In this document: one piece after another, positions 6,351 to 11,553 of the stretch | How the letters are laid out: each line of letters starts with the position of its first letter | How positions within the stretch are numbered: the stretch's first letter is position 1 | Program-made: the position numbers and the translations under genes | Notes under the pieces: model-generated | Seen by the model: only the letters and a program-made list of their open reading frames with translations | Database searches by the model: none | What the model was told of the DNA's origin: nothing | Assembly: GCA_013331265.1 (NCBI GenBank) | Contig: DUGS01000085.1 | Coordinates: 1 to 11,553 of the forward strand | Length of the DNA: 11,553 bases | DNA from: Methanosarcina sp. | GTDB lineage: Archaea > Halobacteriota > Methanosarcinia > Methanosarcinales > Methanosarcinaceae | Reading direction: 5' to 3'

Positions 6351-6808
6351 ATGATGACCCTTCAGTGAGATTGCTTATGCAACCTCCCCAATTTTTTTGC
6401 AGCAATACATTATTAGATATTTCTACAAGTTGATAATTTCTATGTCGAAAATATTTAATAATTTCGGCCAGAAGGAAAAACGTGAATAAAAAGATAAAAA
6501 ACGCAGAGCTGTTGTATCCTGAAATTATTTCACATATTTATGGATTTTCAACACTTCAATCTTTGATCTAATAGCTGATGGCTCAAAGATTAAAATTTAA
6601 GGAACTTTCAGTTAAATTCTGGTTCAGGAGGATAAACATAATTTATAAAACCAATACAGGACAAAAATAGGAAGAATATGAAATTCATCAACTCAGTATG
6701 AAAGTTTCTTAAAATTACACAGTAACCGAAAAGAATTTTCCGGGGCCGGGGCTTAGAAATTCCCGAACCCTCTCAATAATGTAAGACAAAAAGAAGAAAT
6801 GTTAAGGT
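6351..6808. other. Spacer between the two small lysine-rich genes
   Basis: I see no supported gene. A 29-codon open run from GTG 6482 to 6571 on the plus strand follows a GAAGGA-like site, but it is too short to credit. A GGAGG at 6629-6633 is not followed by a usable start. The DNA just before 6350 should hold the promoter of paralog A. A short palindromic element, TTGCTTATGCAA (6371-6382), lies there. Confidence 0.45.
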
Positions 6809-6943
6809 TTATTTCTTCTTCATTTCCTTTGCAAGCTTCTTCTTTGCGTCCTTGCTGCCTGCAGAAGCCAGTTTTTCCAGCTCCTGTATCTTTTCTCTCT
6901 TAGCGCTCTTTTTTTTCTCCATATCTTTTTTAGACATTGCCAT
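6809..6943 (-). CDS. Small lysine-rich protein (paralog B)
   Basis: This 44-residue protein begins MAMSKKDMEKKK and ends KLAKEMKKK, with a central LASAGSKDAKKK. It is paralogous to the protein at 6213-6350: same M-x-M-x-KKDME start, same A-S/A-x-G-x-K-x-AKK block, same Lys tail. The true start is the ATG at 6941-6943, with GAAGGT (6951-6956) 7 nt upstream. A longer open frame to 7015 exists, but its extra 24 residues (hydrophobic, Cys-containing, no ribosome binding site) do not match the paralog. The peptide is basic, soluble and likely helical. Function is unknown. The promoter may lie near TTTAAAAAT on the minus strand (about 7046-7054), giving a leader of about 75 nt. Confidence 0.7.
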   Translation of the reverse strand: MAMSKKDMEKKKSAKREKIQELEKLASAGSKDAKKKLAKEMKKK

Positions 6944-6988
6944 GTTACATACCTTCATAGAAATTAATGAAGTAAATGATACCCATAC

Positions 6989-7012
6989 AGGTACAATACA
7001 GACACAGTACCT
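6989..7012. repeat. Inverted repeat in the leader of paralog B
   Basis: AGGTAC (6989-6994) and GTACCT (7007-7012) are perfect inverse copies 12 nt apart. They lie 46-69 nt upstream of the paralog B start and could form a hairpin in its leader or be a protein site. Confidence 0.3.
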
Positions 7013-7091
7013 CAACAGATATCACATTAATTCATTATTTTCATTTTTAAAACTATTTATCAGTTTCCCAGGATAGGGAAATTCTATATTA

Positions 7092-7140
7092 TATAATATT
7101 GCAATTTTTATAATATTGCAATTTTTATAATATTGCAATT
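7092..7140. repeat. 17-bp tandem repeat, about three copies
   Basis: The unit TATAATATTGCAATTTT occurs at 7092-7108 and 7109-7125, and its first 15 bases again at 7126-7140, without mismatches. Each unit contains the perfect palindrome ATTGCAAT. It lies in the 321-bp spacer between the pyrG stop and paralog B, 150-200 bp upstream of the paralog B start. The rest of the spacer shows no gene. Confidence 0.9.
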
Positions 7141-7228
7141 ATACTACAATTATTAATACAGGACAGAAGCGGCTTTCCAGAAATTTCTTTTAAAGAGTAA
7201 AGGCGCGCAGAAAAGAGGACTGAAGATT

Positions 7229-7234
7229 AAAAAA
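7229..7234 (-). terminator. Oligo-T terminator after pyrG
   Basis: On the minus strand six T residues (A6 at 7229-7234 on plus) lie about 30 nt beyond the pyrG stop, in an AT-rich context. This is the usual form of an archaeal transcript end. There is no strong hairpin. Confidence 0.35.
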
Positions 7235-7264
7235 TTATCCCCAATCACTCCAGGTTACTGTCCT

Positions 7265-8869
7265 TTACTGACTCTCTCGTTCCTTCCTGTATTTACACAT
7301 TGCCCTGACAAGGCCCTTAAATGGGGGAGATGGCCTGCCAGGTCTTGACCTGAATTCAGGGTGGAACTGAGAAACAAAGAAGAAACGCTTTCCAGGAATT
7401 TCGGCAATCTCCATTCTATTTTTGTTTTTGCCGGAAAAGATCATGCCAAAAGACTCAAGCCTATCCACAAATTCGGGATTCACTTCATACCTGTGGCGGT
7501 GGCGCTCGACAATGTAATTGGTTCCATACAGCTTTGTAGCAAGGGAACCTTCCCTTAGGATTGCTTCGTAGTCTCCAAGGCGCATGGTACCGCCCATATC
7601 CGCAACTCCGGTCTGCTCCGGAAGGATATCAATTACAGGGTAAGGAGTATCTTCGTCAAACTCCGTACTGTTTGCATTTTCAAGGTTCGCAACGTTTCTT
7701 GCAAACTCAATTACTGCAAGCTGCATACCCAGGCAGATCCCAAGGAACGGGATGTCATTTTCTCTGGCAAATTTGATTGCAAGCATCTTGCCTTCAGTCC
7801 CTCGCTCTCCAAAACCGCCAGGGATCAGAATGCCGTCAAACTGTTTGAGCTTCTCGACTTCTGAAGGATTTTCTTCAAGGGTCTCAGCCTCAACCATATT
7901 GACTTCAACTTTGCACCCGTTATCAATTCCGCCGTGCTTGACAGCCTCAAGGATGCTGAGGTAAGAGTCCTCAAGATTTGTATATTTGCCTACAATTGCC
8001 AGTTTGACTTCATCGGTTGTGGACTTCATCCTTGCAACCATTTCGCTCCATCTACTGTCCTCAACACGTGACTCCAGCTTCAGGTGCTTCATGAGCCTTG
8101 TAGTCAGGCCCTGCTCTTCGATCACAAGAGGCACGTCATAAATATCATCAGCATCATAGGCGCTTATGACCAGTTCCTGGGGGACATCACAGAAAAGTGC
8201 GATTTTTTCTTTGGCGCTTTCCTGCAGAGGAGTCTTTGACCTTGCAACAATTACTTCCGGGCTCAGACCAAGAGCTCTGAGTTCTTTTACTGAGTGCTGA
8301 GAAGGCTTGGTTTTCTGTTCGCCCTGCAGGTCTTCCATTACAAGGGTTACATGAATAAAAACAATATTCTCGGAAGGCTCTTCCCTGTGCATCTGGCGGA
8401 CTGCTTCAAGGAAAGGCATGCTCTCAATGTCTCCTACAGTCCCCCCTATCTCAATAAGACAGACATCAGCCCCACTCCTTGCTGCAACCTTCCTTATTTT
8501 GTTCTTGATCTCATTTGTAATATGAGGGATAATCTGGACGGTTTTTCCAAGATAGTCTCCTCTCCTTTCCTTGGCGATTACTTCCTGGTAAACCTTGCCT
8601 GTGGTTAGGTTGTGGTCTCTGGTAAGTTCCGTGTCAAGGAACCTCTCGTAGTTTCCGAGGTCCAGGTCAACTTCACCTCCGTCCCTGAGCACAAAGACTT
8701 CCCCGTGCTGATAGGGGCTCATGGTGCCTGCATCAATATTGATGTAAGGGTCGATCTTGATAGCCGTAACTTTATAACCTTTGTTTTTCAAGTTTCTGCC
8801 GATGGATGCAATGGTGATGCCTTTCCCAAGCCCACTCATCACCCCACCGGTAACTACGATATACTTCAT
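7265..8869 (-). CDS. pyrG: CTP synthase (glutamine-hydrolysing)
   Basis: This 534-residue enzyme makes CTP from UTP, ATP and glutamine, the last step of pyrimidine nucleotide synthesis, in the cytoplasm. The N-terminal synthetase domain (about 1-267) opens with MKYIVVTGGVMSGLGKG, the P-loop (K16). Mg-binding acids lie at VDLD (67-70) and E140 (CLIE, then GGTVGDIES). The C-terminal class-I glutaminase domain (about 288-534) has the oxyanion loop GGFGERG (351-357), nucleophile C379 in FLGICLGMQ, and H503/E505 in HPEFRSRP, completing the catalytic triad. Length is normal and all key residues are present. The ATG at 8867-8869 has GAGGAAG (8877-8883) 7 nt upstream. dinB ends 206 bp upstream on the same strand, so pyrG probably has its own promoter in that gap. 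Confidence 0.98.
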   Translation of the reverse strand: MKYIVVTGGVMSGLGKGITIASIGRNLKNKGYKVTAIKIDPYINIDAGTMSPYQHGEVFVLRDGGEVDLDLGNYERFLDTELTRDHNLTTGKVYQEVIAKERRGDYLGKTVQIIPHITNEIKNKIRKVAARSGADVCLIEIGGTVGDIESMPFLEAVRQMHREEPSENIVFIHVTLVMEDLQGEQKTKPSQHSVKELRALGLSPEVIVARSKTPLQESAKEKIALFCDVPQELVISAYDADDIYDVPLVIEEQGLTTRLMKHLKLESRVEDSRWSEMVARMKSTTDEVKLAIVGKYTNLEDSYLSILEAVKHGGIDNGCKVEVNMVEAETLEENPSEVEKLKQFDGILIPGGFGERGTEGKMLAIKFARENDIPFLGICLGMQLAVIEFARNVANLENANSTEFDEDTPYPVIDILPEQTGVADMGGTMRLGDYEAILREGSLATKLYGTNYIVERHRHRYEVNPEFVDRLESFGMIFSGKNKNRMEIAEIPGKRFFFVSQFHPEFRSRPGRPSPPFKGLVRAMCKYRKERESQ

Positions 8870-8955
8870 GGGTAAGCTTCCTCGATAATTTTTCTAATAG
8901 GATTATTGACCAGAAGATAGTCCTGTGAATTTCAGACTAAAGAGCATTCAGAGGA

Positions 8956-8973
8956 GTAATTTATACAAATTAC
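8956..8973. promoter_or_regulatory. Perfect inverted repeat and TATA-like box upstream of pyrG
   Basis: GTAATTT (8956-8962) and AAATTAC (8967-8973) are perfect inverse copies over a 4-nt centre. On the minus strand the centre reads TTGTATAAATT, a TATA-like box about 95 bp before the pyrG ATG, predicting a leader of about 70 nt. A second inverted pair, ATACCA (9000-9005) and TGGTAT (9015-9020), lies further up beside another TATA-like run. Either could be a pyrG promoter with an operator. Confidence 0.4.
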
Positions 8974-9075
8974 GGATTCAATTTTTGCGTACGAACACAA
9001 TACCAATATCTTCATGGTATAAAAATTACTCTCTGATTTAAAGATTAATTGCAACCATACATGCAACCCGGAAAG

Positions 9076-10182
9076 TTAAGGAAAATCAGTAATTAGAGTC
9101 TGCCTCTCATCCCTTTCCCTGAGTTTCGTAACCCCTACTCCTACAAGCCTGAACTTTCGCCTGCCTATGAATTCCGACAAAAGCTGTATTGCTACTCTTT
9201 TGATCACAAAGATATCCGAAGTCCAGATAGGGAGAGTCTTTGAGCGAGTATAGGTGGAAAAGTCCTCAAACCGGACTGTAAGGGTTACGGTTTTGAAAAG
9301 GAAACTGTGCTTCAGGAGAGAGCCATGCACACTCTCTATAAGAAAATCCAGGGACCCGGAGATCTTCACAGGGTCATTTGTGTCCTCCGCAAAAGTCCCA
9401 TGCCTGCTTATTGATTTTACGCTTTCTTTTTCTATGACCTCTTCAAAGTCCAGTCCGTTTGCAAGCTGCTTTAGCCTGAGCCCCATTTTTCCAAATTTTT
9501 CAGAAAGCAGCTGGATATCGCAGTTTGCAAGCTCTTCTACCCTGCTTATTCCCAGCCCTTTAAGGGTTTCTGCTGTCTTTTCTCCAACCCCTGGAATTTT
9601 AGACACCGGCAGCGGAAAAAGAAACTCCCGGACGTCTTCAGGCCTGACAACAGTGAGCCCGTCAGGTTTCAGAAATCCTGAAGCAATTTTCGATACAAGT
9701 TTGTTCGGTCCAACTCCCACGGAACAGGTGATTCTATGCTGTTTCTGCACCTCATCCTTGATCCTGAGAGCGTATAGGGCAGCCTCTTCAAAATTCCTGA
9801 CCTCAGGCCCGGGTATGAGGTAGGCTTCATCCACACTCACCTGCTGGAACTTTTCTGCAAACCCCCGCAAAAGCTCCATTACCCCTGCCGAAACTCCTGC
9901 ATAGAGCTTCATGTTCACAGGCAAAAATATAGCGTGAGGGCAGAGCCTGTAAGCCTGCGAAATCGGCATTGCCGAATGGATTCCATACTTTCTCGCCTCG
10001 TATGAGCAGGTGCTTACAACTCCTCTTCCAGACCCTCCTTTAGGGTCAGAGCCCACAATTACGGGCAGCCCTTTCAGTTCCGGCCTCTCCCTGACCTCTA
10101 CAGACGCAAAAAAGCTGTCCATATCTGCATGGAAGATAATCCGCCTTTCATAGGCATTTTTTTTAGGATTTGGAGCAGGCAT
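9076..10182 (-). CDS. dinB: DNA polymerase IV (family-Y translesion polymerase)
   Basis: This 368-residue polymerase copies past damaged bases. The palm carries HADMDSFFASVE with catalytic D20, and SVDEAYL with D118 and E119. F25 occupies the steric-gate position that excludes ribonucleotides. A helix-hairpin-helix (KIPGVGEKTAETLKGLG, 195-211) forms the thumb, and the little finger follows from about 240. The C-terminus QTLITDFP (Q361, I364, F367) fits a minimal PCNA-binding PIP box. After the catalytic SVDEAYL the sequence is IPG rather than the usual Asp-containing LDxS, a mild departure. The start is the ATG at 10180-10182; the TTG one codon upstream is less likely. No Shine-Dalgarno sequence is seen. 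A weak TATA-like run (TTTTTTATGTGT, minus, 10201-10212) centred about 26 nt upstream would fit a leaderless mRNA. Confidence 0.95.
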   Translation of the reverse strand: MPAPNPKKNAYERRIIFHADMDSFFASVEVRERPELKGLPVIVGSDPKGGSGRGVVSTCSYEARKYGIHSAMPISQAYRLCPHAIFLPVNMKLYAGVSAGVMELLRGFAEKFQQVSVDEAYLIPGPEVRNFEEAALYALRIKDEVQKQHRITCSVGVGPNKLVSKIASGFLKPDGLTVVRPEDVREFLFPLPVSKIPGVGEKTAETLKGLGISRVEELANCDIQLLSEKFGKMGLRLKQLANGLDFEEVIEKESVKSISRHGTFAEDTNDPVKISGSLDFLIESVHGSLLKHSFLFKTVTLTVRFEDFSTYTRSKTLPIWTSDIFVIKRVAIQLLSEFIGRRKFRLVGVGVTKLRERDERQTLITDFP

Positions 10183-10361
10183 CAATTAATATAGAATAAA
10201 ACACATAAAAAAGGCTTGAGGAAGTCGGGTGAAAGTATTACAAAGTATTAATTCCAGTACTTGAATAATTATAAGACTTGAAAATGTGTCTTTTCGGCTT
10301 ATGAAGCCCTGGTTTTTATTTTTGGACCGCAACTTGACCTGCTCTCTATCAAGGACTTCAT

Positions 10362-10994
10362 TCAGGACTCTTCCTCTGCATTATCGCCCTCTATGTACAT
10401 TGTTGCTTTTGATAAAAAACACACTCCTATTGCCGGCATCAAGACCGTCCAGTAAAAAACCAGAGGCAATAACACCGCCTCAATGCTTGAACACCTGGAA
10501 ATCTCCAGGAGTGTGAGAAAAAAGAGAGAGAATAAACTTGCTGCCGATGAAACTATAACGTATACCTTTGTCGAACTATCGTGCCCATATGAAGATATGA
10601 AAAATAATGCAGAGCAGGGGGACAGTAAAGCCAGTATAATGATCCAGACCATCTCGGCTGTACTTATGGGCTCGACAAGAAACGGTTTTCCGTTAAAATA
10701 TATGAAAATATTCGTTATAACTAATAATGACAGGAAAATGCACAGAGGGACTGCCAGATACCATAGAGATAGAGTCTTTCTGGCTTGCAGTAAGAAAAGC
10801 ACGGAGCCAAAAAGAGAGATAATGCTCAACAATTCGATTATGGCAATAAAAAGCAAACCGGATGCCAGTAAATAGGAAATTGCAGGATTCTGTGCTGTAA
10901 AGGACACAGAGCTGAATAAGATGGATACAAAACCCGTAACCCATGCCGTCAGAAAGACAGATGATGTCAAAGCCAGAGCAATATTTATCTTCAT
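10362..10994 (-). CDS. Hypothetical six-helix membrane protein
   Basis: I do not recognise this 210-residue protein. Hydrophobic segments lie at about 7-29, 40-70, 77-99, 113-135, 142-165 and 172-196, and a short acidic tail (IEGDNAEEES) ends it. This gives roughly six helices and no soluble domain. There are no catalytic motifs. The start is the ATG at 10992-10994, with GGTGA (TCACC at 11002-11006 on plus) 7 nt upstream. A TATA-like box on the minus strand (about 11049-11059) would give a leader of about 30 nt. It lies 179 bp upstream of dinB on the same strand and is probably separate. Codon usage looks like its neighbours and the frame is intact. It could be an integral membrane protein of a lineage-specific family. 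Confidence 0.7.
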   Translation of the reverse strand: MKINIALALTSSVFLTAWVTGFVSILFSSVSFTAQNPAISYLLASGLLFIAIIELLSIISLFGSVLFLLQARKTLSLWYLAVPLCIFLSLLVITNIFIYFNGKPFLVEPISTAEMVWIIILALLSPCSALFFISSYGHDSSTKVYVIVSSAASLFSLFFLTLLEISRCSSIEAVLLPLVFYWTVLMPAIGVCFLSKATMYIEGDNAEEES

Positions 10995-11225
10995 TAACTC
11001 GTCACCGTATATGTAAAGTCAGGCGGGAATGAGGCGGACAGTCGTAGTCATATAATATGATAATGACAGCTGATTCTGGTTAACTCCAATGCTGCAGACC
11101 CTATATTATAAGGGCTGAAGCTCATCTTCAGTCGTATGGATATATACCCCGGGCATCCTGACTAATATAGATACCCGGATATCCTTAATGCCGATAATAT
11201 CATACAGAGTATATAATATAAATAA
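10995..11225. other. Gene-free AT-rich spacer with short inverted repeats
   Basis: I see no supported gene. It contains CATATAATATG (11049-11059), an 11-bp palindromic A/T box serving as a TATA candidate for the minus-strand membrane gene. It also has a 6-bp stem, CTGAAG (11115-11120) with CTTCAG (11126-11131), and a TATA-rich run at 11211-11232 that could be the old promoter of the pseudogene to the right. Confidence 0.45.
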
Positions 11226-11553
11226 TATAATAGCGCCCCTGATGTAAATATCACATGCTCCAGCGGGACAGGTCCTGCCTGTATCGAGCTTCCTCCAGGT
11301 TTTTCCATTGATTATTACGCCGAAAATATTGAAGGTGCAAGGTCTATGTCCCTCAGTCCAAACGGGACACTTTTTGTAGGAAGCCGGATGCTGGGAAAGT
11401 CTATGCCATACTTGACAGGAATGGGGACAATAAATCTGATAGCGTAATCGTACTTGCCGAGGGCCTGGACAATCCTAACGGGGTGGCATTAAGAAACGGC
11501 TCCCTGTATGTAGCCGAAATTTCAAGAGTGATTTCAAGAGTGATAAGATTTCA
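11226..11553 (+). pseudogene. Sugar (sorbosone) dehydrogenase-like beta-propeller gene, 5'-truncated and frameshifted; runs off the right edge
   Basis: One frame reads IELPPGFSIDYYAENIEGAR, then SMSLSPNGTLFVGSR, up to about 11387. A second frame then reads GKVYAILDRNGDNKSDSVIV, then LAEGLDNPNGVALRNGSLYV and AEISRV, to the window end. Together they are the N-terminal blades of the GDH/sorbosone-dehydrogenase-like propeller family, usually exported lipoproteins. The join needs one extra base near 11387 (GSR, then DAGKVY), so a 1-base deletion is likely; without it the first frame stops at TAA 11445-11447. No start codon or signal peptide precedes the homologous part: the frame is open only from 11226 and no hydrophobic leader is seen. 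A 12-bp in-frame tandem duplication (11519-11530, 11531-11542) gives EISRVISRVIRF. The gene looks dead unless the sequence has an error. Confidence 0.75.
11519..11542 (+). repeat. 12-bp in-frame tandem duplication in the pseudogene
   Basis: ATTTCAAGAGTG occurs twice in tandem and adds four residues (ISRV repeated) to a conserved propeller-blade strand that normally reads EISRVIRF. Confidence 0.9.

Noticed and set aside
6482..6571. GTG-started 29-residue open run after a GAAGGA site
   Set aside because: Too short, no similarity to the neighbours, and no second line of evidence.
6944..7015. N-terminal extension of paralog B
   Set aside because: Its 24 extra residues lack a ribosome binding site and do not match paralog A, whereas the ATG at 6941-6943 has both.
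7092..7140. CRISPR array
   Set aside because: The 17-bp units are directly abutting, with no spacers between them, so this is a simple tandem repeat.
10296..10308. Hairpin GGCTT-ATG-AAGCC as a terminator for the membrane gene
   Set aside because: The stem is only 5 bp with a 3-nt loop, and on the gene's strand no T-run follows it.
10483..10875. A 130-codon plus-strand open frame opposite the six-helix membrane gene
   Set aside because: It is the antisense shadow of the membrane protein. The minus frame has a ribosome binding site and clear hydrophobic periodicity.

Overview
The window looks like a methanogenic archaeal chromosome, most probably Methanosarcina. The evidence is the AT-rich spacers with archaeal TATA-like boxes, the GGAGG/GAGG/GGTGA ribosome binding sites, an archaeal DUF4013 membrane protein, a MarR-MATE pair, and CTP synthase beside a family-Y polymerase with a C-terminal PIP-like peptide. 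This is inference from protein style; no database was searched.

Layout. The left edge (1-272, minus) is the N-terminal part of an IS110-family DEDD transposase. Its upstream non-coding segment has foldable inverted repeats and is a candidate bridge RNA. A gene-poor stretch follows, then a minus-strand pair: a DUF2157 multi-pass membrane protein (1427-2593) and a GDYXXLXY-domain protein (784-1359). A divergent promoter region holds two copies of an 18-bp near-palindrome, each beside a TATA box. It drives a plus-strand MarR regulator (2844-3350) and a MATE-family exporter (3353-4759), probably a self-regulated efflux operon. A 53-residue Cys-rich desulforedoxin-like protein (4953-5114) and a hairpin lie downstream, followed by a convergent DUF4013 membrane protein (5206-5790, minus), apparently leaderless.

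From 5.8 to 7.3 kb the DNA is sparse. It contains two small lysine-rich minus-strand genes that are paralogs of each other (6213-6350 and 6809-6943) and a 17-bp tandem repeat. CTP synthase (7265-8869) and DNA polymerase IV (9076-10182) are housekeeping genes, both minus. An unrecognised six-helix membrane protein (10362-10994, minus) follows. The right edge is a decayed, 5'-truncated and frameshifted gene of the PQQ-dependent-type sugar (sorbosone) dehydrogenase beta-propeller family, running off the end.

No complete novel multi-gene system is visible. The best leads are the small genes, the duplicated MarR operator, a 20-bp tandem duplication that rewrote the C-terminus of the MarR protein, and the IS110 non-coding RNA candidate. 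Short tandem duplications recur: 20 bp in marR, 17 bp x3 near 7.1 kb, and 12 bp in the right-hand pseudogene.
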